A stretch of DNA of 64,000 nucleotides from Actibacterium sp. 188UL27-1 (GCF_016901225.1 NZ_JAFEUL010000008.1:144360-208359), one strand, 5' to 3'; shown: positions 8,244 to 16,535, counted from the stretch's first letter. A program made the numbers and translations. The notes: generated from the sequence alone by a model not told the origin.

Positions 8244-9770
8244 TCAGGGTGAAACGAATCCCGTCAGGCGCGGGATCGTCATGGAGATGGCCGGAACATA
8301 GGTGATCAGGAAGATCACAAAGATCTCGATGGCCAGAAACGGTAGGATGGCGCGGGCGATGGTTTCGACCCGTTCGCCGGAGACAGAGCTGGCCACAAAC
8401 AGCACCAGCCCCATGGGCGGCGTCGCCAGACCGACTGTCAGATTGACGCTCATGATGATGGCGAAGTGGACGGGGTGGACGCCCATTTCAACGAAGATCG
8501 GGCCGAGGATGGGGCCCAGGATGATGATCGCAGGCCCGGCATCCAGGAACATGCCGACGATGAACAGCAGGATGTTGATCAGGAACAGCAGGATCAGGGG
8601 GTTTTCGCTGAGCGCGAGGATGAAATCGGCCAGGACCTGGGGCGCGTTCGACAAAGCCACGACGGTTTTGAAGCTGACCGCCGCGCCGACCAGCAACAGG
8701 ACGGTGGCCGATGCCATGGCGGAGCGGGTCAGGACAGGCCCCAGATCGCGCACCTTCATGGAGCGCAGGACGAAAAAGCTGATGATGAGTGCGTAAAAGA
8801 CGGCGATCGCGCTGGCCTCTGTCGGGGTGAAGACGCCAACCAAGATGCCGCCCAGGATGATGATCGGGGTTTGCAGCGGCGCAACCGCCTTTTTGCAGAC
8901 CATGCGGAAGTCATGGCTGACCTGGCCGCGATAGGCGCGGAGCATCAGGTCGGTGGCGATGTAGCAGACCACGAAAGAAATGAGCGGAATGAGTGTCCCC
9001 GCGGGGACAACGGTCCCGTCCTCTTGCACCGTTTCCGACCCGATGCCCGTCGTTGCGGTCAAGATCAGATAGAGCAGCCCACCGATATTCAGGCGCAGCA
9101 AGACGAGGCTGACATAGTATTCGACCGGGCTGATGGCGCTGTCTTGCTTCACAATGCGCTCGGCCTTGGGCAGGTCGTAGCGGTCGGCCAGCACGCGCAC
9201 CATGACCATCAGGCCGACGCCGACGAGGATGCCGGGCACGATCCCGGCCAGGAACAGGGCCGCCACGCTTTCGCCCATCACATAGGCATAGATGATCATG
9301 ATGCCCGATGGCGGGATGATTGGGCCGATGACCGATGAAGCGGCAGTGATCGCGGCGGCAAAACGGCGGGTATAGCCGTTCTTTTCCATCGCCGGGATCA
9401 GGGTTGAGCCGAGTGCCGATGTGTCAGCGACGGCCGAGCCCGAGAGACCGGCGAACAGGATCGAGGACAGGATATTCACATGGGCCAGTCCGCCGCGCAG
9501 GTGCCCCATGAAGGCCTGGGAGAATTCGACTAGGCGCGTGGTGATGCCGCCGCGGTTCATGATCTCTCCCGCGAGCATAAAGAAAGGCAGCGCCATCAGG
9601 GGGAAGCTGTCCATGCCGTTATAGAGGTTGCGGTAGAGGAGCTTGAGGTCGCTTTCCTGTCCCGTTGCGATGAGCATGCCGCCCGGTGCGGCCAGCAGCG
9701 CGAAAAAGACTGGCAGCCCGATCATCAGCAGGATCAAGAAGATTGGTAGGAACCAGATGAGGGCGGTCAT
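8244..9770 (-). CDS. dctM: TRAP transporter large permease subunit DctM
   Basis: 508 residues, hydrophobic throughout with about a dozen membrane segments. Family landmarks include the N-terminal GLPVFFALLAAPGG region, the PLMALPFFMLAGEIMNRGG helix-loop and SSVIGPIIPPSG. The central region (residues about 225-255) carries a periplasmic loop longer than I would expect in a minimal DctM. It forms the transport channel with DctQ. The start codon overlaps the dctQ stop by four bases (ATGA), and dctP follows after 20 bases, so the three subunits are translated from one message. Confidence 0.93.
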   Translation of the reverse strand: MTALIWFLPIFLILLMIGLPVFFALLAAPGGMLIATGQESDLKLLYRNLYNGMDSFPLMALPFFMLAGEIMNRGGITTRLVEFSQAFMGHLRGGLAHVNILSSILFAGLSGSAVADTSALGSTLIPAMEKNGYTRRFAAAITAASSVIGPIIPPSGIMIIYAYVMGESVAALFLAGIVPGILVGVGLMVMVRVLADRYDLPKAERIVKQDSAISPVEYYVSLVLLRLNIGGLLYLILTATTGIGSETVQEDGTVVPAGTLIPLISFVVCYIATDLMLRAYRGQVSHDFRMVCKKAVAPLQTPIIILGGILVGVFTPTEASAIAVFYALIISFFVLRSMKVRDLGPVLTRSAMASATVLLLVGAAVSFKTVVALSNAPQVLADFILALSENPLILLFLINILLFIVGMFLDAGPAIIILGPILGPIFVEMGVHPVHFAIIMSVNLTVGLATPPMGLVLFVASSVSGERVETIARAILPFLAIEIFVIFLITYVPAISMTIPRLTGFVSP

Positions 9771-10375
9771 TCTGCCCCCGCCACGTTTGGTTCGGCCAAG
9801 GGTGGGAGGTCGTCGCCGCCACCGACAAGGGTGATGATGCTGCGGATCAGCAACTCTGCACTCACGATGATCATCAATGTGAGCCCGACAACCAGCGAGG
9901 CCATCATATGGGAGCGGGGCATCTTGGCCAGGCCAAATTCAATACTCAAATCGCTGATGCTGGGCAGGATGTAAGTGTAAAGAGAGGCCGTCTTGAATGT
10001 GCCTGCGAACCCCGTCACCTCGGCCCAGCCGATCTGCAGCGCGTAGACCATGACCAGAACTGCGATCAGTAAAAGCGTCATGCTGAGGATGGTGGCAAAC
10101 AGTCGGGGCAGGGCGCGTTCCAGCATATCAATGACCACAAACCCACCCCGTCGGAACGAGGCCGGAGCCACGAGGCCTGTCATCCAGAGCATGCAGAACC
10201 GCGCGGCCTCTTCGGACCAGGGCAAGGCGTCGTTCAGGATGTAGCGGGAGAAGACCTGGATCAGGATGAAGATGACCATGATGGCCAGCGCCAGCATTCC
10301 CAGCACCCGGCAGGCGGCCAGAACGGTGTCGTTAAATAGCCGGAGCGGAGCCAAGAGGCCCATCAGCACACCCAT
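9767..10375 (-). CDS. dctQ: TRAP transporter small permease subunit DctQ
   Basis: 202 residues with four predicted membrane helices, starting at ATG 10375 behind GGAGGAG. The family signature ILNDALPWSEEAARFCMLWMT lies between helices 1 and 2 and is followed by RRGGFVVIDML. DctQ pairs with DctM to form the membrane part of the transporter. It lies 84 bases after the flavin reductase gene on the same strand, the largest gap in this operon, so a secondary promoter there is possible but not seen. Confidence 0.92.
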   Translation of the reverse strand: MGVLMGLLAPLRLFNDTVLAACRVLGMLALAIMVIFILIQVFSRYILNDALPWSEEAARFCMLWMTGLVAPASFRRGGFVVIDMLERALPRLFATILSMTLLLIAVLVMVYALQIGWAEVTGFAGTFKTASLYTYILPSISDLSIEFGLAKMPRSHMMASLVVGLTLMIIVSAELLIRSIITLVGGGDDLPPLAEPNVAGAE

Positions 10376-10459
10376 TTCGGGCTCCTCCCTTCCCGATCGG
10401 TTGGTCCGATCATTGTTGTCGGGGGCCGGTTGATCCGGTCCTTCCCATACCTTTGCGGG

Positions 10460-10978
10460 TTATGACCCGTTCGTAAAGAACCCGTAGGCGCCTTGAGCAA
10501 AAACAAGCGGTTGGCCGATGCTGTGGGCCGCGTTCTGGACCAGGCCGACGATAATCGTGTGATCACCCGCATCGTGCTGTGCATGGGTCAGGCAATCGAA
10601 CCGCGACAGGCAATCGGTCAGGTGTGGCGTGCCGTTCGTGTCCATCGTCCATGCTGTGCCGTCGAACGCGGTGCCGTCCTTGGCAAACCGGGTGGCGAGG
10701 GCGGCCTGATCATTGCGCAGGACATGGATGGCGAAATGCTGGGCGGTCATGAATGCGGGGTAGCGGCTGGAGTTTTTGCCGGGTGACCATAGGACCAGCG
10801 GTGGATCGAGCGAGACGCTGGCAAAGCTGTTGGCCGTCATCGCAAGGGGCCCCTTGGCTGAGGCGCAGGTGACCACGGTAACACCCGTGGCGAAACATCC
10901 CAGCGCATCACGATAGGTGCGCGCGCTGGTCGTAGGATTAAACGTTTCCATCTGCAGGTGTCCCGCGCCGTCTGCCAT
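10460..10978 (-). CDS. Flavin reductase, probable FMNH2 supplier of the monooxygenase
   Basis: 172 residues of the flavin reductase-like (RutF/HpaC) family. LGCFATGVTVVTC near the N terminus, LAMTANSFASVSLDPPL for flavin binding and a C-terminal GAYGFF are visible. These enzymes reduce FMN with NAD(P)H and pass the reduced flavin to a two-component monooxygenase. The start is ATG 10978, which overlaps the stop of the aldo/keto reductase (TGATG), implying translational coupling; ATG at 10951 is an alternative. It is the third gene of the monooxygenase operon and supplies the obvious missing partner of the SsuD-like enzyme. Confidence 0.9.
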   Translation of the reverse strand: MADGAGHLQMETFNPTTSARTYRDALGCFATGVTVVTCASAKGPLAMTANSFASVSLDPPLVLWSPGKNSSRYPAFMTAQHFAIHVLRNDQAALATRFAKDGTAFDGTAWTMDTNGTPHLTDCLSRFDCLTHAQHDAGDHTIIVGLVQNAAHSIGQPLVFAQGAYGFFTNGS

Positions 10979-11874
10979 CAGGGGACCTCGTGCCCCAAGG
11001 CGTGAGTGTAGAGCGTGAACCAGGTCTGGCGATCCATCTTGACCTTGAGCGCGTCGGCAAATGTCTTGATCCGGTCGATGCGGTTCGTGCCCATGACGGG
11101 CAGGATCCCGGCGGGGTGGGCGAGCAGCCAAGCGACGGCGACGGCGGCTTCATCTGCGCCGTACTGGTCACCCACAGCTTTCATTGCGGCGCGTAACGCA
11201 CTGTTTTCGCTTTTAAACAAGGCGCCGCCACCAAGGGGTGACCAGGCCATCGGCTTGATGATGCGTTCCTGCAGGAATGCGATATCGCCATTGGTGAACG
11301 GGGCGTGGTGGAGCAGGCTAACCTCGATCTGGTTGGTGACCAGTTTCGTGTGCATCGCGGATTGCAGCAAGGTCCAGTCATGTAGTTTGAAGTTCGATAC
11401 GCCGACGGCGCGGACTTTGCCCGATCCCACGACCTCGTCCAAGGCGGCACCGGTTTCGTAGTGGTCCATCAAAGGATCGGGCCGGTGGATCAACAGCAGG
11501 TCGATCTGGTCGATATTCATCAATCGCAAGGAGTTATCGACCGATGTTACGACGTGTTGGCGGCTCGTATCGTAGTATTTGACCGGCGCATCGGCATAGA
11601 TCCCGGCGGGTGCAACGATATCGCATTTGGTCACGATCTCGACCTGCTCACGCAAGGCGGGGGCGGCTTTCAGGGTGGCGCCAAACAGTGCTTCGGCCTC
11701 GTACCCGCCGTAGATGTCGGCTTGGTCCATGGTGGTGATGCCTTGCTCCAGGCAGGCTTCAACCTTGGCCTGAACATGGGCGGGGCTGGTATCGTCATCA
11801 TCGCCCAGGCGCCACATACCATAGACGATGCGGCTGAAATCAAGACCGGGGGCCAGTGTGGTGCGTTCCATCAA
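10978..11874 (-). CDS. Aldo/keto reductase, YdhF-like
   Basis: 298 residues with the TIM-barrel aldo/keto reductase pattern: TTMDQADIYGGYEAEALFG (catalytic Asp and Tyr), EIVTKCDI (catalytic Lys), DLLLIHRPDPLMD, AVGVSNFKLHD, and the cofactor loop ILPVMGTNRIDRIK. Such enzymes reduce aldehydes or ketones with NAD(P)H. The start codon at 11874 overlaps the monooxygenase stop (ATGA) and the stop overlaps the flavin reductase start, so the three are tightly coupled. In the sulfo-SMO pathway a reductase of this superfamily converts 6-oxo-glucose to glucose. That role here is inferred from context. Confidence 0.9.
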   Translation of the reverse strand: MMERTTLAPGLDFSRIVYGMWRLGDDDDTSPAHVQAKVEACLEQGITTMDQADIYGGYEAEALFGATLKAAPALREQVEIVTKCDIVAPAGIYADAPVKYYDTSRQHVVTSVDNSLRLMNIDQIDLLLIHRPDPLMDHYETGAALDEVVGSGKVRAVGVSNFKLHDWTLLQSAMHTKLVTNQIEVSLLHHAPFTNGDIAFLQERIIKPMAWSPLGGGALFKSENSALRAAMKAVGDQYGADEAAVAVAWLLAHPAGILPVMGTNRIDRIKTFADALKVKMDRQTWFTLYTHALGHEVP

Positions 11875-13025
11875 CGTCGCTCTCCTGCGCCCAGCGGCGT
11901 CTTAGGTGTATCTGCGGGGACCCTGCCATAAACCTCTGGCAGGGAACAGGTTTTCAGCTGCGGCATGACCTTTTCGCCGAAGTGGCGGCATTCATCCAGA
12001 TGGGGGTAGCCGGAGAAGATGAAGGCGCGGATGCCCATCTTTTTGTACGCTTCGATCTGGGTTAAGATCTGATCGGCGGAGCCAACAAGGGCTGCACCGC
12101 AGCCGGATCGCGCCCGGCCGATCCCGGTCCAGAGATGCGGTTCGATATAGCCGAACTTGTCTGCCAATTCCCGCGCCTTGGCCTGGTGGGCGACACCCAG
12201 CGATGTGCTGTCATGGGCCCGGTCGCGGATCAGTTGGCCATATTCGTCATCGAGCTTGCTGACCAGATATTCAGCATATTCTTTGGCTTCGGCTTCGGTG
12301 TCGCGGACAATTATGTGGACACGGAGGCCATAATCCAGCGTTCGATCATAGTTTTCAGCGATTTGATGGACAGCCTTCATGCGTTCGGCCAGTTGATCCT
12401 TGGGCTCTGGCCACATCAGATAGACGTCGCAATGTTGGCCGCACAGATCCAAGGCCGAAGGCGAGTAGCCGCCAAAATATAGCAGGGGTCCACCGGTCTG
12501 ATATGGGCGCGCCGGATCCGTTGTGATCCCTTTGAAATCATAGATTTCGCCGCTGTAATTGATGTGATCCCGGGTCCAGGACTGTTTCAAGATCTCGACC
12601 ACTTCGCGGGACCGCTGGTAGCGGTAGGTGCTCTCGGCGACCTCACCGGGGAAGTCGGACGAGATGATGTTGACCGTCAACCGACCCTTCAGCATGTGAT
12701 CCAGCGTCGCGATGGTGCGGGCGAGCATGATGGGCTGCATCTCACCACACCGAACCGCGGCCAGCATGTTGATCCGGTCAGTGATGGGAGCGCATCCGGC
12801 AACAAAGCTGAGCGTGTCTTGCCCGACCTGATAGGATGAGGGGCACAAGATGTTGCGAAAGCCCTGTGCCTCTGCTTCTTTCAGGATCGCGCTGCAATGG
12901 TCCCAGGATGATCGCAGGTCGCCATCGGGCACACCAAGGAATTGGTAATCGTCCGAACAGAGGGCTGCGAACCACGATACCTCAGCGGCATCCAGATCAG
13001 CAGAGGTGACAGGGACAATCGTCAT
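11871..13025 (-). CDS. SsuD-like FMNH2-dependent sulfonate monooxygenase
   Basis: 384 residues of the bacterial luciferase-like superfamily and closest by eye to alkanesulfonate monooxygenase SsuD: PLLYFGGYSPSALDL, YLMWPEPKDQLAERM, GLRVHIIVRDTEAEA, HLWTGIGRARSGCGAALVG and a C-terminal FIFSGYPHLDE. SsuD-type enzymes use O2 and reduced FMN to cleave a carbon-sulfur bond, giving an aldehyde and sulfite. The start is ATG 13025 with CGGAG five bases upstream; the frame is open to 13289 but upstream codons overlap the divergent GntR gene. It is the first gene of the operon with aldo/keto reductase, flavin reductase and TRAP transporter. The absence of ssuABC, and the sugar-type partners, suggest a substrate other than simple alkanesulfonates. 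Confidence 0.9.
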   Translation of the reverse strand: MTIVPVTSADLDAAEVSWFAALCSDDYQFLGVPDGDLRSSWDHCSAILKEAEAQGFRNILCPSSYQVGQDTLSFVAGCAPITDRINMLAAVRCGEMQPIMLARTIATLDHMLKGRLTVNIISSDFPGEVAESTYRYQRSREVVEILKQSWTRDHINYSGEIYDFKGITTDPARPYQTGGPLLYFGGYSPSALDLCGQHCDVYLMWPEPKDQLAERMKAVHQIAENYDRTLDYGLRVHIIVRDTEAEAKEYAEYLVSKLDDEYGQLIRDRAHDSTSLGVAHQAKARELADKFGYIEPHLWTGIGRARSGCGAALVGSADQILTQIEAYKKMGIRAFIFSGYPHLDECRHFGEKVMPQLKTCSLPEVYGRVPADTPKTPLGAGERR

Positions 13026-13071
13026 CGAATCTCCGAAACTGACATGCATTTTCGCTTGCGTAACACTGGCC

Positions 13072-13085
13072 TTGATGTAGATCAA
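13072..13085. promoter_or_regulatory. Candidate operator between the divergent operons
   Basis: A perfect inverted repeat TTGAT-GTAG-ATCAA lies 28 bases before the GntR start and 47 bases before the monooxygenase start. Its size and place fit a GntR/HutC-type operator controlling both directions. It is the only clear palindrome in this gap. Binding is inferred. Confidence 0.4.
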
Positions 13086-13112
13086 TCCTGTATCAATTTT
13101 GCATGACGGGCC

Positions 13113-13805
13113 ATGGACGACCACGCTTCCCCACCGCTTTACAAACAGATCAGCGCCTTGATCTTGCGAGAGATCATGGCCGGGCGTTTGGTCGATGGAG
13201 AGAAGCTGGCGCCGGAACGGGATATGGCGGATCAGTTCGGCACGTCCGTCGGTACGTTGCGCAAGGCACTGGCGGATCTGGACGGCCAAGGTGTGTTGGA
13301 GCGCGTGCAGGGGTCAGGGAACTACATCAAAGCCAGCGCAGAATTGTCTGGTATATATTCGTTTTTTCGCCTTGAGCTGCCTGGTGGGGGTGGGCTTCCC
13401 ACCGCTTTGGTTTTGTCTGTGGATAAAGGCGCGCCGCCTGAGGCGTTCCAGCTTGGCGAGACGGGGCACCGGATCCGGCGACAGCGCAACCTGGATGGCC
13501 AGCCGGTTGCAATCGAAGAGATCTGGTTGGCCGGGGACCGTGCCGAGACGGTCAGCTGCGCCGATCTGTCCGACAGTTTGTATCACTATTATAAAGCCCG
13601 GCTGGGTCTGTGGATCGCACGGGTCGAAGATCGTGTTGGCGTGGCGCCGATCCCGGGTTGGGGGGCAGCGGGGCTGGGCCGGTCCACACAAACCATGATG
13701 GGGCATGTGACGCGCATCGGATGGGCGCAGGACGGGCGGCGGGCCGAGGGCTCGTTTACCTGGTTTCATCCAGAGCTGTGCCATTACACCAATCGGATGA
13801 CCTGA
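13113..13805 (+). CDS. GntR-family regulator with UTRA-type ligand domain
   Basis: 230 residues. The N-terminal winged helix has LYKQISALILREIMAGRL, LAPERDMADQFG and VLERVQGSGNYI, the standard GntR DNA-binding pattern. The C-terminal domain (about 80-225) matches the HutC/UTRA sensor fold (HRIRRQRNLDGQPVAIEEIW, then LYHYYKARLGLWIARVED). UTRA regulators usually repress a catabolic operon until a small ligand, often a sugar or its derivative, binds. It is divergent from the monooxygenase operon and followed after seven bases by the Gfo/Idh/MocA gene, so it probably controls both. Confidence 0.92.
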   Translation: MDDHASPPLYKQISALILREIMAGRLVDGEKLAPERDMADQFGTSVGTLRKALADLDGQGVLERVQGSGNYIKASAELSGIYSFFRLELPGGGGLPTALVLSVDKGAPPEAFQLGETGHRIRRQRNLDGQPVAIEEIWLAGDRAETVSCADLSDSLYHYYKARLGLWIARVEDRVGVAPIPGWGAAGLGRSTQTMMGHVTRIGWAQDGRRAEGSFTWFHPELCHYTNRMT

Positions 13806-13812
13806 AGGAGGG

Positions 13813-14934
13813 ATGCGCGTGCCAGTCACGTATGGAGTTATTGGGTGCGGCATGATGGGCCGCGAGCACCTACGCAATATCGCATTGTTGGGTGACGCCC
13901 GTGTCGGCGCGATCTTTGAGCCGGATGCAGAGATGGCCGCGGCGGCCCAGGCAACGGCTCCGGCGGCAGCGATGGAGCCTTCGCTGGACGCGTTGTTGCA
14001 GCGCAACGATCTGGATTGTCTGGTGATTGCCAGCCCGAACCACTTGCACATGACGCAGCTGGAACAGGTGGCCGCGATCCGGGCCCTGCCGGTTCTGGTG
14101 GAAAAGCCGCTTTATACCGACGGGGCGGGGCTGGCTGCGCTGCGCGCTTTGCAAGCCAGCTACGCCGCGCCGATCTGGGTCGCGATGGAGTATCGTTACA
14201 TGCCCCCGATCACAGCGTTGCTGCAACAGGCCGATGCGATCACCGGCGGGGTCAAGATGCTGACCATCCGCGAGCACCGCTTTCCCTTCCTTGAAAAGGT
14301 CGGCCATTGGAATCGCTTCAACCACCAGACAGGCGGCACCCTGGTTGAGAAATGCTGCCATTTCTTTGATCTGATGCGGCTGGTTCTGAAGTCAGAGCCG
14401 GTGCGCGTGATGGCCAGTGGCGGGCAGGTCCTGAATCATCTGGAGGAAAACTACAACGGTGCCGTGCCGGATATCTGGGACGCGGCCTATGTGATCGTCG
14501 ATTTCGCCAATGGTGCCCGCGCGATGTTGGAGCTGTGTATGTTCGCCGAAGGCAGCACCTATCAAGAAGAGATCAGCGCGGTTGGACCCCGGGGCAAGAT
14601 CGAGGCGCTGGTGCCCGGGCCGGGACGGTTCTGGCCCGAGGCGCTTGGCGCCCCGCCGGAGCCCAAGGTGGTGGTCAGCCCGCGGTCGCCCAAGGGGCCA
14701 CAGGTGCAGACGATCCCCGTCGATCCGACCTTGCTCGCCGCTGGGGACCACAATGGATCCACGTTCTATCAGCATGAGCGGTTTTTGGATGTCGTCAAAG
14801 GCAGCGCCGCGCCGGAGGTGACGCTGGCCGATGGATGGGCGGCGGTCGCCATCGGCCTTGCCGCGCAGGAAGCGGCGATCACCGGGCAGATGGTCGCGAT
14901 GACGCCGGACTGGCGGGAGGCCGCGCGGGTTTAG
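13813..14934 (+). CDS. Gfo/Idh/MocA-family NAD(P)-dependent oxidoreductase or glycosidase
   Basis: 373 residues. YGVIGCGMMGREH is the Rossmann dinucleotide site and LVEKPLYTD the family's catalytic EKP motif. The second domain has REHRFPFLEKVGHWNRFN and GGTLVEKCCHFFDLM, with the conserved His near the active site. The family includes sugar dehydrogenases and also NAD-dependent glycosidases that work by transient oxidation. The frame opens at ATG 13813, but GTG 13819 sits seven bases from the GGAGG site and may be the true start. It follows the GntR gene directly. Given the SsuD-like operon next door, a NAD-dependent sulfoquinovosidase (GH188) role is an attractive inference, not shown by the sequence. 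Confidence 0.88.
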   Translation: MRVPVTYGVIGCGMMGREHLRNIALLGDARVGAIFEPDAEMAAAAQATAPAAAMEPSLDALLQRNDLDCLVIASPNHLHMTQLEQVAAIRALPVLVEKPLYTDGAGLAALRALQASYAAPIWVAMEYRYMPPITALLQQADAITGGVKMLTIREHRFPFLEKVGHWNRFNHQTGGTLVEKCCHFFDLMRLVLKSEPVRVMASGGQVLNHLEENYNGAVPDIWDAAYVIVDFANGARAMLELCMFAEGSTYQEEISAVGPRGKIEALVPGPGRFWPEALGAPPEPKVVVSPRSPKGPQVQTIPVDPTLLAAGDHNGSTFYQHERFLDVVKGSAAPEVTLADGWAAVAIGLAAQEAAITGQMVAMTPDWREAARV

Positions 14935-15036
14935 CGCGCGTCACCCTTTCGTGAACTGATCCATTGAAATGCACGGCAAAAATGCGCATCTTCATGGGAC
15001 AAGTATATTTTGACAAAAATCACAGGGGTTTTCATC

Positions 15037-15525
15037 ATGTCCAAGGTCGTTCTTGGTATACACAGCAATGTCACCAGTGGAGACAAAACAGGTGGCCATG
15101 CCTGGATCAGCATCACAACACTCGGTCGGACCACCTGCTACGGATTGTGGCCCGATGAACATGGTCGGACGATCGACAATGGCAGCGGCACCGATATCCG
15201 CCGTGGGCTTGAAACCATCGCCGGGGCGCGGGCCAGCCGCTACTATGAGCTAACACCCACCCAGGCCGCGGCATTGCATACGGAACTGGGCCGCAACGTG
15301 ACCTGGAACTACACCCATAACTGCTCGTCCTGGGCCAGCGATGTCATCGCGCGGGTTGTTGGCGAAGACGTGGATGCCGACGATATGAGCCTGTTGGGCG
15401 CTGAATCGCCGCGCCAGTTGGGCGCCAGTATTCGCCGGCTTGAGACGCGCAGCCCGACATCCCGCATGAGCCCGGTTCCGGCTGGCGCTGCACCAACGGG
15501 ATCATCCGCTGCATCCTCATGGTAA
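15037..15525 (+). CDS. Candidate permuted NlpC/P60-type amidase effector
   Basis: 162 residues from ATG 15037, behind AGGGG; a TTG-started extension to 15010 is less likely. A conserved-looking GGHAWISI (His 21) comes before YTHNCSSWASDVIAR (Cys 96). His-before-Cys order is typical of permuted papain-fold peptidases, a group that includes secreted peptidoglycan amidases. There is no signal peptide, and the C-terminal 30 residues are Ser/Pro/Ala-rich and probably disordered. The next gene overlaps by seven bases and encodes a lipoprotein, as expected for an effector with a periplasmic immunity protein. No secretion genes are in the window. Family placement is by motif only. Confidence 0.6.
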   Translation: MSKVVLGIHSNVTSGDKTGGHAWISITTLGRTTCYGLWPDEHGRTIDNGSGTDIRRGLETIAGARASRYYELTPTQAAALHTELGRNVTWNYTHNCSSWASDVIARVVGEDVDADDMSLLGAESPRQLGASIRRLETRSPTSRMSPVPAGAAPTGSSAASSW

Positions 15526-15926
15526 GCACCGTTTGGGTTCGACGAAGTGGGCTGGCGCTGGTCCTGCTTTGTGTTCTGCCAGCGATGAGCGCCTGCAAGG
15601 AAAGGTTAGCCATGGATATCTATCAGAAAGATCAGTTGGACCTTGTCGAAGCCACCATGGCGGATGATGGCGTCATTCGGATCTCGGTCATGCCGCTTAT
15701 GGAAAGTGCGCATTACCTGGCCGGGGCGATGTTGGACAGTGACGATGGGCGCCAACGGGTCCAACTGGTCCGGTGCGGCGTGTCGGAGGAGTGCGCCGTG
15801 GACGTCAAGGCGGAGGTGACCCAGGGCACGCCCGATCCCTACACATTGACGCTGCCTGACGCCTCCCAACCGGTGGATCTGGTTTATGCCGACGGCACCA
15901 GCACCACGATCTTTTCACCAAATTAA
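15519..15926 (+). CDS. Small lipoprotein, candidate immunity partner
   Basis: 135 residues. A basic start (VWVRRS) is followed by a hydrophobic stretch and a lipobox-like PAMSAC with Cys 26, so the protein is probably a lipoprotein in the periplasm. The mature part is acidic with two Cys (VRCGVSEECAVD), suggesting a disulfide. The gene overlaps the preceding amidase-like gene by seven bases and is followed by a terminator, so the pair is a self-contained unit. I recognise no family; the immunity role is inferred from gene order and location. Confidence 0.65.
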   Translation: MVSTVWVRRSGLALVLLCVLPAMSACKERLAMDIYQKDQLDLVEATMADDGVIRISVMPLMESAHYLAGAMLDSDDGRQRVQLVRCGVSEECAVDVKAEVTQGTPDPYTLTLPDASQPVDLVYADGTSTTIFSPN

Positions 15927-16044
15927 GGTGTCATGCGAAAAACCTGGATCACTTAGCGCCGCCTGAAATCAAAGATTTCAACGCGTTAAGTGATGCAAGA
16001 TATTTCAGGTGTTTTGTCAGACGCTGTGAAGCAATTAAAATAAA

Positions 16045-16077
16045 AAAGACGCATCCCAAACATTGGGATGCGTCTTT
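16045..16077. terminator. Strong bidirectional terminator
   Basis: A perfect 15-bp stem (AAAGACGCATCCCAA / TTGGGATGCGTCTTT) with a three-base loop and flanking A/T runs. It separates the amidase/lipoprotein pair from the convergent small gene at 16151-16273 and can serve both. Confidence 0.9.
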
Positions 16078-16150
16078 GTTCTCAGACTGGCACTGCCGTT
16101 TGGGCGCGCATGTCCTGATCCGCGTCAGACCCGGGATATGGCGTTTCGGT

Positions 16151-16273
16151 TCAATACAGGTCTTCGTTTTCGGAGTCGTCGTCGCGCAGACGTTCGCGCA
16201 GGTCATAGATCAGGGCGCAGGCCAAAGCTGCGCAAATGACTTGTCCGACGGTGATCGTTGAAAGAAATGCCAT
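16151..16273 (-). CDS. Small membrane protein, 40 residues
   Basis: A 40-codon frame starting at ATG 16273 behind GAAGGGA. It has one hydrophobic segment (TVGQVICAALACALIY) and then a highly charged tail (DLRERLRDDDSENEDLY). This is a typical single-pass small protein. A strong terminator lies 74 bases after its stop. The longer open frame to 16438 lacks a start with ribosome site. The function is unknown. Confidence 0.6.
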   Translation of the reverse strand: MAFLSTITVGQVICAALACALIYDLRERLRDDDSENEDLY

Positions 16274-16460
16274 GGTCTGTCCCTTCGAAATAAACTGTGA
16301 CGTTCTGCCGTTGCGCCTGTGATCGCGGTTGAATACGGCATGAATGGGACCGGCTTCCGCCAAAGCAGGGGCGTCTCTGCGACATTTGCTTAAAGCGATC
16401 GATCCTTGTCTGGATGCGCACGACATCGGGATCGTCAATAAATTTGATGAAATACTCTAT

Positions 16461-16535
16461 TGGAGCGGGCGATGAGATTCGAACTCACGACCCTAACCTT
16501 GGCAAGGTTATGCTCTACCCCTGAGCTACGCCCGC
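16461..16535 (-). tRNA. tRNA-Gly (GCC)
   Basis: A full cloverleaf reads on the minus strand: acceptor GCGGGCG pairing CGCCCGC, D arm GCTC..GAGC, anticodon stem TAACC/GGTTA around TTGCCAA with anticodon GCC, and a T arm with TTCGAAT. The CCA end is encoded. Anticodon GCC reads GGC and GGT glycine codons. Confidence 0.97.

Noticed and set aside
8466..9338. 290-codon plus-strand frame, Asp/Gln/His-rich
   Set aside because: Antisense of dctM; composition is a mirror of membrane-protein codons, and no start signal is present.
16461..16535. tRNA-Gly as an island attachment site
   Set aside because: No integrase or repeated tRNA 3' end is seen near it; the only integrase remnant lies beside guaA.
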